From contig CAKUFW010000077.1 in the NCBI GenBank assembly GCA_934650975.1, positions 1 to 9,198 on the forward strand: 9,198 nt of DNA, given 5' to 3'. The first letter of the stretch is position 1, and every line of letters begins with the position of its first letter. Positions 1 to 5,969 of the stretch are shown piece after piece. A program made the position numbers and the translations under genes. The DNA is from an uncultured Collinsella sp. (GTDB lineage: Bacteria > Actinomycetota > Coriobacteriia > Coriobacteriales > Coriobacteriaceae). The notes below the pieces were generated by a model. It made no database searches. It was given only the letters and a program-made list of their open reading frames with translations, and was not told the DNA's origin.

Positions 1-570
1 ATGAATGAGATTTCCAACATACATGCGTTTGAGGACGAGGATTTTCTGCACGCTTGCTTCGTGTGGGGGATGGTCGTGGTCGGCGTGTTTGCCGTGTGCC
101 TGGTGCCGGTGTTTATGCTGCTGGGCGGCCCCGCGGACCTAGATGCGGCTGAAGCGGGCGGCTGGACGGCGGTCGTGGGCTGGATGGTCGGCTTGGCTGT
201 GGTTTCGGCGGCGTCGTTTGCCGTGCACGAGCTGGTACATGCGGTGTTCTTTAAGTTGTTGGCGCCTGCGGGTGCGCATGTGACCTTTGGGGCGAATCGT
301 GAGACGTGCATGATCTATGCCTGCGCCGAGGGCGTTGTGTATTCGCACATGCGGTATGTGGCGATTTGCCTGGCGCCGACGGTTGTTTTGACGGCGGCGT
401 TTGCGTTGGGCTTTGCGTTTTCGGGGTATCCGCTGCTGTGTTACTTGGCGGCTGGTCTGCACCTGTCGGGCTGTGTGGGCGACTGGTATTACGTGCGAAC
501 CATTCTGCGCGACCGCCGTATTGTCGCCTGCGAGGACACGTCCTTTGGCGTTCGCTTTTTTGGAAAGTAG
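1..570 (+). CDS. DUF3267-like integral membrane protein with HELVH motif (putative metalloprotease-like)
   Basis: This is a 189-residue hydrophobic protein. About four membrane segments are visible, near residues 20-42, 56-77, 117-140 and 142-158. The second segment runs into H76-E77-L78-V79-H80, an HExxH zinc-binding motif embedded in the membrane. A C-terminal GCVGDWYYV stretch (about 157-165) carries an aspartate that could be the third metal ligand. This layout fits the DUF3267 family, which is thought to be intramembrane metalloprotease-like; no substrate is established. The ATG is base 1 of the window, so a longer upstream start, the ribosome binding site and the promoter cannot be judged. 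The gene ends 61 nt before queH on the same strand, so co-transcription is possible but no functional link is evident. The family call rests on the motif and topology only. Confidence 0.6.
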   Translation: MNEISNIHAFEDEDFLHACFVWGMVVVGVFAVCLVPVFMLLGGPADLDAAEAGGWTAVVGWMVGLAVVSAASFAVHELVHAVFFKLLAPAGAHVTFGANRETCMIYACAEGVVYSHMRYVAICLAPTVVLTAAFALGFAFSGYPLLCYLAAGLHLSGCVGDWYYVRTILRDRRIVACEDTSFGVRFFGK

Positions 571-631
571 TCTTTTGGGATGATTTTTCTGGGACGGGGA
601 TTAAAAAATCATTGTGGGAGAGGAGATGTCG

Positions 632-1207
632 ATGAAGCCGTTGCTGCTGCATGCTTGCTGTGCGCCGTGCTCACTTGAGCCGGTTCGCTTGCTGCGCGAG
701 GAGGGGTTTGAGCCCACGATTTGCTGGACTAACCCCAATATTCAGCCGCGCGATGAATGGCAGCGCCGCTTGGACGAGCTGCGCCGTTGGTGTGCCGACG
801 GTGGCATCGAGCTCATCGAGGCGGGGGAGGACCGCGAGCGTTGGGAGGTTGGTGTGGCCCCGCTGGGAGCCGATCGCCCTCGCCGCTGTCGCGCGTGCTA
901 TGCCCTGCGCCTGGCCGAGGCGTGCCGAGTGGCCCAAGAGCGCGGGTTTGATTATGTGGGCACAACGCTCGCCGTCTCGCCGTATCAGCTGTTCGACACC
1001 TGCAATGACGTGCTTGAGCACTTGGCTGCGGCCCGTGGACTCACCCCGGTGATCCGTGATTTTCGCCCGTACTACCCCGAGGCCACGCGTCGTTCGCGTG
1101 AGCTGGGGATGTACCGGCAGAACTACTGTGGCTGTCGCTTTTCGGCCGTCGAGGCGGCCATGGACCGTGCCCGTCTGCGCGACGAACGCAAAGCTGCCAA
1201 AAAGTAG
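632..1207 (+). CDS. queH: Epoxyqueuosine reductase QueH (DUF208 family)
   Basis: QueH carries out the last step of queuosine synthesis: it reduces epoxyqueuosine in tRNA to queuosine. It is the iron-sulfur enzyme that replaces the cobalamin-dependent QueG in many bacteria. With the start at 632 the protein is 191 residues and opens MKPLLLHACCAPCS, the usual QueH N-terminus. The vicinal Cys9-Cys10 and Cys13, the Cys86-x-x-Cys89 pair (CRACY) and Cys166-x-Cys168 (YCGCRF) are the family's conserved cysteines, used for the Fe-S cluster and neighbouring metal. I chose ATG 632 because AGGAG at 621-625 lies 6 nt upstream; ATG 626 and GTG 614 are in frame but match the family less well. A 9-bp AT-rich hairpin (580-588 with 604-612) lies just before the ribosome binding site. 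queA follows 64 nt downstream. Confidence 0.93.
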   Translation: MKPLLLHACCAPCSLEPVRLLREEGFEPTICWTNPNIQPRDEWQRRLDELRRWCADGGIELIEAGEDRERWEVGVAPLGADRPRRCRACYALRLAEACRVAQERGFDYVGTTLAVSPYQLFDTCNDVLEHLAAARGLTPVIRDFRPYYPEATRRSRELGMYRQNYCGCRFSAVEAAMDRARLRDERKAAKK

Positions 1208-1226
1208 CTCATTTGGACTGGCAGCC

Positions 1227-1235
1227 TGCTAGGAT
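1227..1235 (+). promoter_or_regulatory. Possible extended -10 promoter for queA
   Basis: The sequence TGC-TAGGAT is an extended -10 element with 4 of 6 matches to TATAAT. It lies about 37 nt before the queA GTG. No good -35 is visible at the right distance. queA could equally be read from a promoter upstream of queH, since both genes lie on the same strand with a 64-nt gap. Confidence 0.3.
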
Positions 1236-1271
1236 GTAGAGCGGACTTTAGCTATATAAGGAGAATCTGAC

Positions 1272-2489
1272 GTGTCTATGCGTACCGATGATTTTGATTA
1301 CAACCTGCCCGAAGAGCTCATCGCCCAGGCTCCGGCCGAGCCGCGCGATTCCTGTCGCCTGCTGGTGGTTGACCGCAAGGGTTCCGAGGCGGGGACGCCG
1401 CTGGAGCACGGTGGCACCGTCGAGCACCGCATCTTCCGTGACGTTATCGACTATATCGAGCCGGGCGACGTGCTCGTCATCAACCAGACGCGCGTGATGC
1501 CCGCCCGCCTGATTGGTCGCAAGACCGGCTCGGGCGGAGTGGTCGAGACGCTGCTGCTCAAGCGCCGTGAGGACGTGGATCCGCTGGGCCATGTTTGGGA
1601 GTGCCTGGTCAAGCCGGGTAAGCGTCTGAAGCCCGGTGCTCAGATTGAGTATCGCGCCGGTGGCGCACATGCGCCCGAGGGCGCGCCCGTGGTGCTGACA
1701 GCTGAGGTCATCGACTTTGTCACCGATAGCCGCGGTGGCCGCCTGGTGCGCTTTGAGCCGGCCGGTTGCAATGCCGCCGGCGAGCCGCGCACGCTCGACG
1801 AGGCCATTCACGCCGCCGGTCACGTGCCGCTGCCGCCCTACATTACCGATTACGAGGGCGATCCCGAGAAGTATCAGACCGTCTACGCCATGAAGGAGGA
1901 GCATTCGGCCGCTGCTCCCACGGCGGGCCTGCACTTTACTCCCGAGCTCATGGCTGCTATTGAGGCCAAGGGTGCGAAGTTTGCCGCCGTCGAGCTCGAG
2001 GTCGGCATCGATACCTTCCGTTTGGTGGAGGAGGATGACCCCACGCAGCACGTGATGCACACCGAGCGCTACCACGTGTCGCAGGAGGTGGTCGATGCCG
2101 TGCATAAGGCGAAGGCCGAGGGGCATCGCGTGATCGCCGTTGGTACCACCGCGGTGCGTTCACTCGAGAGCGCGTTTGACGCGGACGCGCCGGTGTCCGA
2201 TCCGGCCGTGACGGCGCGCTATTTTGAGGGTCGTGAGGACGGCGCCGACACGCTCGGCCGCGGTGACCTCGTGGTGCGCGAGAACGCGACGACGCAGCTC
2301 TACCTCATGCCTGGCTCGACCTATCACGTGGTCGACGCGCTGATCACGAACTTCCACGTGCCGCGCTCTACGCTCATGATGCTCGTGAGCGCGCTGGCAA
2401 CCCGCGACCAGATCATGGATGCCTACGCCGCCGCCATCGAGGAGCGCTACCGCTTCTTCAGCTTTGGCGACGCCATGCTCATTCAGTAG
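1272..2489 (+). CDS. queA: S-adenosylmethionine:tRNA ribosyltransferase-isomerase QueA
   Basis: QueA transfers and isomerises the ribosyl moiety of S-adenosylmethionine onto 7-aminomethyl-7-deazaguanine (preQ1) in tRNA, giving epoxyqueuosine, the QueH substrate. Family blocks appear in order: DDFDYNLPEELIAQ (6-19), GDVLVINQTRVMPARL (65-80), VKPGKRLKPG (113-122), PLPPYI (186-191), AAPTAGLHFT (213-222), VIAVGTTAVRSLES (287-300), VVDALITNFHVPRSTL (353-368) and the C-terminal RFFSFGDAM. It has 405 residues against roughly 340-360 for typical QueA. The extra length lies partly around 302-340, an acidic stretch between the SLES block and the TQLYLMPG strand. The usual KPG before AAPTAGLHF is KEEHS here, and the usual HVGxGTFxPV is EVGIDTFRLV. 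The GTG start at 1272 has AAGGAG at 1258-1263, 8 nt upstream. ATG 1278 is two codons in and less well spaced. The stop codon touches hairpin A of repeat block 1. Confidence 0.96.
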   Translation: MSMRTDDFDYNLPEELIAQAPAEPRDSCRLLVVDRKGSEAGTPLEHGGTVEHRIFRDVIDYIEPGDVLVINQTRVMPARLIGRKTGSGGVVETLLLKRREDVDPLGHVWECLVKPGKRLKPGAQIEYRAGGAHAPEGAPVVLTAEVIDFVTDSRGGRLVRFEPAGCNAAGEPRTLDEAIHAAGHVPLPPYITDYEGDPEKYQTVYAMKEEHSAAAPTAGLHFTPELMAAIEAKGAKFAAVELEVGIDTFRLVEEDDPTQHVMHTERYHVSQEVVDAVHKAKAEGHRVIAVGTTAVRSLESAFDADAPVSDPAVTARYFEGREDGADTLGRGDLVVRENATTQLYLMPGSTYHVVDALITNFHVPRSTLMMLVSALATRDQIMDAYAAAIEERYRFFSFGDAMLIQ

Positions 2490-2517
2490 GTTACGGCGTT
2501 TTCCAAACGCCGTAACC
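2489..2517 (+). repeat. Hairpin A, copy 1 (at the queA stop codon)
   Basis: A perfect 13-bp stem (2489-2501 with 2505-2517) closes a 3-nt loop and includes the last base of the queA stop codon. No T-run follows, so it is not a standard intrinsic terminator by itself. The outer GTTACG/CGTAAC is identical in copy 2, while the inner six pairs differ and still pair. Confidence 0.85.
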
Positions 2518-2520
2518 GGC

Positions 2521-2637
2521 CGACGCTGCACGGGCCGCATTTGGACAATCTGACGTTCAACTTCAAGGGCGCGACCAGAAGGTCAGCGCCCTTTCGTTTC
2601 ACGTCACCTTGTCTCAAATGCGACCCGCTCGCTGTCG
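2521..2637 (+). repeat. Long hairpin B, copy 1 (conserved 66-nt core, variable outer helix)
   Basis: From the outside inward: CGAC 2521-2524 with GTCG 2634-2637; CGGG 2531-2534 with CCCG 2624-2627; CGCATTTG 2536-2543 with CAAATGCG 2615-2622; GACAA 2544-2548 with TTGTC 2609-2613, with T2614 bulged; TGACG 2551-2555 with CGTCA 2602-2606; AAC 2559-2561 with GTT 2596-2598; AAGGGCGC 2565-2572 with GCGCCCTT 2586-2593; GACC 2573-2576 with GGTC 2581-2584, with A2585 bulged and an AGAA loop. The core 2546-2611 matches copy 2 at 64 of 66 positions. The two mismatches are partners in one pair. Confidence 0.8.
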
Positions 2638-2665
2638 TTGTTGGAACATCGGCGTTGCCGTTGTT

Positions 2666-2764
2666 GGCACTTGGGGACGTTCCTTTTCTGCCGGCACTTG
2701 GGGACAGTCCTTAGTCGTTGGGGACGTTCTTGTTTGACTAGTCATTTAAGAACGTCCATGACTA
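2666..2764. repeat. REP-like GGGGACGTTC cluster with hairpin C, copy 1
   Basis: GGGGAC-type motifs lie at 2673-2682, 2700-2709 and 2720-2729, and the 13-bp GGCACTTGGGGAC is directly repeated at 2666-2678 and 2693-2705. The third motif forms a hairpin with AAGAACGTCC: 2722-2731 with 2748-2757, flanked by TAGTC 2712-2716 with GACTA 2760-2764. The loop contains the palindrome GACTAGTC. Compared with copy 2 the right arm has lost about three bases, so this copy looks slightly decayed. The style is that of REP sequences mobilised by REP-associated tyrosine transposases, but no such gene is in the window. Confidence 0.7.
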
Positions 2765-2766
2765 CC

Positions 2767-2837
2767 AAAAAGTTGCGGTGAGATAGTTCTTGAATTGGCC
2801 TTTTTGAGGGCTAAACAGGAACTATCTCACCGCAACT
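2767..2837 (-). terminator. Hairpin D, copy 1; probable terminator of the minus-strand coiled-coil gene
   Basis: A perfect 19-bp inverted repeat (2771-2789 with 2819-2837) encloses a 29-nt interior. Read on the minus strand, the stem is followed by a run of five T (plus-strand A 2767-2771). It begins 26 nt after the stop codon of the minus-strand gene, so it has the form of an intrinsic terminator for that gene. On the plus strand no T-run follows. Related hairpins lie at 5970-6039 and 9024-9086. Confidence 0.65.
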
Positions 2838-2863
2838 GCGTTGGGGCGTATTTGATGTCTGGC

Positions 2864-4627
2864 TTACTTGCTCGTGAAGAGCCAGATTGCGATGATCACC
2901 AGGATCACGGCAACGATGCAGACGATGGCGCCGGTGAATTTGATGCGTGAGTCGCGGGTTCGCTCGCGTACGTCGTCCTCGGCGGCCTCGAGCTGGGCGA
3001 CTTCGCGCTCGGTTTCGGCATGCTCGGCTTTATCGCGGGCCAGGGAGCCCGCAAGTGATTCGGTGATTTCGGGGTGGTCGTGTACCTCGGTCGCTTGCTC
3101 GATAATCGACTGCGCATGTGCGGCGTCTGCCTGGGCGTTGGCGATAGCCTGCTCTTGCTCGCGGCGCGCCTTGTCCTCGGCAGCGACCTTCTCGCGCAGT
3201 TCGCGCTGGCGTGTCGCGGCGGCAGTTTTTGCGGACTGCAGCTCGTCGCGCGCGGCATCGGCCTCGGTCGTTACGGCCTGATGAGCGCGCTTGGCGTCGG
3301 CGATGGGGGCCTGCGCCTGCTCGACGGCTTGCTCGGCGGCGGCGAGCGAATGTTCGAGATCGGCGCTGATGCGTGGGACGTCTTCTTCGGCTTTGCGCAG
3401 GGCATCGGCCGTGTCGGAGATCTGCATCGAGAGCTCGCTGGTGCGCACCGTATAGTTGGCGGGATTTGCCGAAGGATTGCGCTGAAGCTCGGCGTACTCG
3501 CGGCGCAGCGTCTCGAGCTGGGCGCGCGTGGCGTCGACGGTTTGCTGTGCGGCGGCAATGCCGGCGTCTCGCTCGGTTTGGACCTTGTCGCGGATTCGCT
3601 TGGAGTCCTCAAGGCGGCGAACGAGACGATTGCCGGTCTCGCGCGAGCTCGCCTCGCGGGCCTCCACGGCGTCGAGCGCGGCCTTCAGACGGAGCTCAGC
3701 CGCATCGTCTTCTGCCTTCATTTGCTCGAGCTGGTCCTTGAGTTCCGTCGCTTTGGCGGCATGGGCGTCGCGATCGATTTCGGCTGCCGCGACGGCCTTT
3801 TGCGCCGTGGCGATGGCCTGGCGCTGATCGGAGACGATCTGGTCGTAGCGGCCTGTGATGTCCTGGCGCGTCTCGAGCTCCTCGGCTTGGTCTGCAATGC
3901 GCTGCTCAAGCTCGGCTAGATGGGCGCGGGCGTCGGCGAGCGCCTTCTTGGCGGCGTTCATCTCGCGCATGGCCGATGCGCCCTGGGCGATAAAGGTGCC
4001 CACGGCGTTGGCGGTGTTCGAGACGGCGGTGCCTAAGTCGTGGCTTGCGGCGGGGGTGCGCGAGGCAGTCGAGTGCGCGGTATCGGCGGCGTCCGTATCG
4101 GCGGCCTGCGGCGCGGCGATGTTGCCGGTGCCGCCCTCGATTACAGAAAAGCCTGCTGCGTGTGGGTCGACCGCATCGGCGCCAATCGTAGGGTGCTCAA
4201 GCTGCAGGAATGAGGGCATGGTGCTGCCCTGGTCGGCAACGGGAGTCTCGCCGGGCACGAAGGTCGAGGCGGCCTCGGCGGCCTCCTCTTCTTCGGCGTC
4301 GACATCGGCGTCGGCAACGGCGTCCTTCATCGCTTTGACGGCATCCATCATGGAGTCCATGACGGCGTCGAGTTCTTCTTCCGAAGACACCTCGATGGGG
4401 CCGGCTGCTTGCGGAGCGGGCTCCTGTACGGGGGAGTCGTCCTGAGCGGCCGAATCGTCGTTTTGCTCGTCGGCATCTTCGGCGGCAGGGGTTTCGGCCG
4501 CAGTGCTTTCGTCCAGAGTAGCGTCGTCGACGTCGGCATCATTGCAGGTCACAGCGTCAGTATCTGCGGTAATTTCTGCGGAATCATCAATATGCTGTTG
4601 AGTCTGGGGGTCCAGCTCGTCTGTCAT
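2864..4627 (-). CDS. Acidic coiled-coil protein with C-terminal membrane anchor, function unknown
   Basis: I do not recognise a named family. The 587-residue product has three parts. Residues 1-200 are low-complexity and rich in Asp, Glu, Ala and Thr, probably disordered. Residues about 220-560 are a nearly continuous Ala/Glu/Gln/Arg-rich helical coiled coil, broken around 384-391 by NPSANPAN. Residues 564-584 are a single hydrophobic segment after RIK, ending in a four-residue tail. There is no N-terminal signal, so it looks tail-anchored with the rod in the cytoplasm. No ATPase (Walker) motif is visible, so it is not an SMC protein. The start at 4627 (MTDEL) is chosen because AGGAG lies 9 nt upstream; ATG 4633 is only 3 nt from it, and the open frame up to 4738 has no better site. 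A possible minus-strand -10, TATCAT, is at 4661-4666. It is divergent from the SDR gene and convergent with queA. Confidence 0.8.
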   Translation of the reverse strand: MTDELDPQTQQHIDDSAEITADTDAVTCNDADVDDATLDESTAAETPAAEDADEQNDDSAAQDDSPVQEPAPQAAGPIEVSSEEELDAVMDSMMDAVKAMKDAVADADVDAEEEEAAEAASTFVPGETPVADQGSTMPSFLQLEHPTIGADAVDPHAAGFSVIEGGTGNIAAPQAADTDAADTAHSTASRTPAASHDLGTAVSNTANAVGTFIAQGASAMREMNAAKKALADARAHLAELEQRIADQAEELETRQDITGRYDQIVSDQRQAIATAQKAVAAAEIDRDAHAAKATELKDQLEQMKAEDDAAELRLKAALDAVEAREASSRETGNRLVRRLEDSKRIRDKVQTERDAGIAAAQQTVDATRAQLETLRREYAELQRNPSANPANYTVRTSELSMQISDTADALRKAEEDVPRISADLEHSLAAAEQAVEQAQAPIADAKRAHQAVTTEADAARDELQSAKTAAATRQRELREKVAAEDKARREQEQAIANAQADAAHAQSIIEQATEVHDHPEITESLAGSLARDKAEHAETEREVAQLEAAEDDVRERTRDSRIKFTGAIVCIVAVILVIIAIWLFTSK

Positions 4628-4766
4628 AGGCATGTGCTCCTCATCGTTGTTTGTCACCCTATGATAAAGTCTCGCGCCGACATCCCGTGCGCCGCAATAA
4701 AGTTTCAAAACGTGTTCGATGGCTCGTTTCGATAACAAAACTTCGGTCGCTTTATCCAGTTGGTAC

Positions 4767-4797
4767 TTGACATTCCCTTCGCCGAAAGACGTTATGC
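4767..4797 (+). promoter_or_regulatory. Probable promoter of the SDR gene
   Basis: A perfect -35 TTGACA lies at 4767-4772. The -10 is weak: the best candidates around 4790-4797 (CGTTAT or TTATGC) have spacings of 17-19. The spacer contains the small palindrome TTCGCCGAA at 4778-4786, a possible operator half-site. A strong -35 with a weak -10 would suit a regulated promoter, but no regulator gene is adjacent. Confidence 0.4.
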
Positions 4798-4859
4798 CGT
4801 TCGCCTGCCGAGGCCTTTTCTTTTCACTTGAACAAGCTAAAGTTGCATCTCAGCTTTTG

Positions 4860-4902
4860 GCGCGCTTGTTTGGATGCGCGCAGTCGGCGGGTTCGCCCGT
4901 CG
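4860..4902 (+). other. Two tandem GC-rich hairpins in the SDR leader
   Basis: GCGCGC 4860-4865 pairs with 4876-4881 across a 10-nt loop. Three nt later, CGGCGGG 4885-4891 pairs with CCCGTCG 4896-4902 (one G-U) across a TTCG tetraloop. The second stem ends 8 nt before the AAAGGA ribosome binding site (4911-4916). No T-run follows, so they are not terminators. They may shape 5' UTR stability or translation. Confidence 0.5.
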
Positions 4903-4923
4903 CGATTATGAAAGGACTTCCAT

Positions 4924-5724
4924 ATGGGACTTTTCACTGGTAAGACCGTGATCATCACCGGCGGCGGCAAGGCCACGCTCAAGGACGGCTCCGCTGGTTC
5001 CATCGGCTACGGCATCGATATCGCTTTTGCCAAGGAGGGCGCGAACCTCGTCATCACCGGTCGCAACGTTGCCAAGCTCGAGGCTGCCAAGGAGTCTCTC
5101 GAGGCCGAGTACGGCGTCAAGGTTCTGCCTGTTCAGGCCGATGTTTCGGCCGGTCAGGACAACGAGGCCGTCGTCCAGAACGTTATCGACCAGGCTATCG
5201 CCGAGTTCGGCCGCATCGACGCCGTCGTCAACAACGCCCAGGCCAGCGCCTCGGGCGTGACCATCGCCGATCACACCATGGACCAGTTTAACCTGGCCAT
5301 TTACTCCGGCCTGTACGCCACGTATCTGTATATGCAGAAGGCCTATCCGCACCTGAAGGAGACCAAGGGTTCCGTGGTCAACTTTGCTTCGGGCGCCGGC
5401 CTGTTTGGCAACTATGGCCAGTGCAGTTACGCCGCCGCCAAGGAGGGCATCCGTGGCCTGACCCGCGTCGCTGCCAACGAGTGGGGCCCCGACGGCATCA
5501 ACGTCAACATCGTGTGCCCGCTTGCCTGGACCGCTGCGCTCGAGAACTTCCAGGATGCCTACCCCGAGGCGTTCAAGGCTAACGTCCACATGCCGCCGGC
5601 GGGCCACTACGGCGACGTCGAGAAGGAGATCGGCCGTGTGGTCGTTCAGCTTTGCGGCCCCGACTTTAAGTACATGAACGGCGAGACCGTTACTCTCGAG
5701 GGCGGCATGGGCCAGCGTCCCTAA
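4924..5724 (+). CDS. Short-chain dehydrogenase, candidate NADP(H)-dependent 12-alpha-hydroxysteroid dehydrogenase
   Basis: This is a 266-residue classical SDR. The cofactor loop starts TGGG (12-15), Arg47 after the second strand (ITGRN) suggests NADP(H), Asp73 contacts the adenine, NNAQ is at 103-106, and the catalytic Ser156, Tyr169 and Lys173 (YAAAK) are present. Blocks NNAQASASG, YSGLYAT, NFASGAGLFGN, CSYAAAKEGIRGL and the C-terminus TLEGGMGQRP closely resemble, from memory, the 12-alpha-hydroxysteroid dehydrogenase of Clostridium group P. That enzyme reversibly oxidises the 12-alpha-hydroxyl of bile acids such as cholate. Relative to it, the glycine-rich loop carries an insert of about seven residues (about 18-25, LKDGSAGS). 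The protein should be soluble and cytoplasmic. AAAGGA at 4911-4916 sets the start. It is monocistronic, between a divergent gene and repeat block 2. SDR membership is certain; the steroid substrate is an inference. Confidence 0.8.
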   Translation: MGLFTGKTVIITGGGKATLKDGSAGSIGYGIDIAFAKEGANLVITGRNVAKLEAAKESLEAEYGVKVLPVQADVSAGQDNEAVVQNVIDQAIAEFGRIDAVVNNAQASASGVTIADHTMDQFNLAIYSGLYATYLYMQKAYPHLKETKGSVVNFASGAGLFGNYGQCSYAAAKEGIRGLTRVAANEWGPDGINVNIVCPLAWTAALENFQDAYPEAFKANVHMPPAGHYGDVEKEIGRVVVQLCGPDFKYMNGETVTLEGGMGQRP

Positions 5725-5726
5725 CA

Positions 5727-5753
5727 GTTACGCGGTTCTACGAACCGCGTAAC
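5727..5753 (+). repeat. Hairpin A, copy 2
   Basis: A perfect 12-bp stem (5727-5738 with 5742-5753) closes the loop TAC. The outer GTTACG/CGTAAC matches copy 1. The inner arm CGGTTC/GAACCG replaces GCGTTT/AAACGC, so three base pairs changed on both sides at once. No T-run follows. Confidence 0.85.
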
Positions 5754-5757
5754 CAGT

Positions 5758-5874
5758 TGACGCTGCAAACCCGCCAGAGCGGCAATCTGACGTTCAATTT
5801 CAAGGGCGCGACCAGAAGGTCAGCGCCCTTTCATTTCACGTCACCTTGCTCGCTCTGGCGGGTTTTCGCTGTCG
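5758..5874 (+). repeat. Long hairpin B, copy 2
   Basis: The outer helix is a perfect 15 bp (5767-5781 with 5851-5865) whose sequence is unrelated to the corresponding helix of copy 1. Inside it, GCAA 5782-5785 pairs with TTGC 5846-5849 and T5850 is bulged, as in copy 1. TGACG 5788-5792 pairs with CGTCA 5839-5843, AAT 5796-5798 with ATT 5833-5835, and AAGGGCGC-GACC with GGTC-A-GCGCCCTT (5802-5830). The base TGAC 5758-5761 with GTCG 5871-5874 includes one wobble. The outer helix is GC-rich and followed by TTTT, so this copy could also stop transcription. Confidence 0.8.
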
Positions 5875-5903
5875 GCGCCAAAACATCGGCGTTTCCGTGG
5901 TTG

Positions 5904-5965
5904 GGCTAGTCATTGGGGACGTTCTTGTTTGACTAGTCGTTTAAGAACGTCCCCAATGACTAGCC
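5904..5965. repeat. REP-like hairpin C, copy 2
   Basis: A perfect 23-bp inverted repeat (5904-5926 with 5943-5965) encloses a 16-nt loop with the palindrome GACTAGTC at 5931-5938. The arm contains GGGGACGTTC. The loop palindrome shares CTAGTC with the arm itself. This is the intact version of the hairpin at 2712-2764. Confidence 0.85.
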
Positions 5966-5969
5966 GTAA

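Larger units (their letters stand above)
2489..2837 (+). repeat. Composite four-hairpin repeat block, copy 1
   Basis: This gap between convergent genes contains no credible ORF. It is filled by four consecutive inverted repeats: A (2489-2517), B (2521-2637), C (2712-2764) and D (2771-2837). The same four occur in the same order after the SDR gene (copy 2, 5727-6068). Between B and C both copies share an ACATCGGCG segment and GGGGACGTTC motifs. The block is oriented with the upstream gene and starts at its stop codon. Confidence 0.85.

Noticed and set aside
1248..2126. A 292-codon open frame on the minus strand over queA
   Set aside because: It is a mirror of queA codon usage with no recognisable motif or ribosome binding site.
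2666..2764. Insertion sequence or CRISPR-like array from the spaced GGGGAC motifs
   Set aside because: No transposase ORF or target duplication is visible. The motifs are few and unevenly spaced (27 and 20 nt) with no spacer-repeat regularity. REP-like repeats fit better.
3074..3919. A 281-codon plus-strand frame inside the coiled-coil gene
   Set aside because: Its Gly/Leu/Arg-rich pattern is the complement of Ala/Glu/Gln-rich coiled-coil codons. The minus-strand frame has a proper start, a coherent rod and a membrane anchor.
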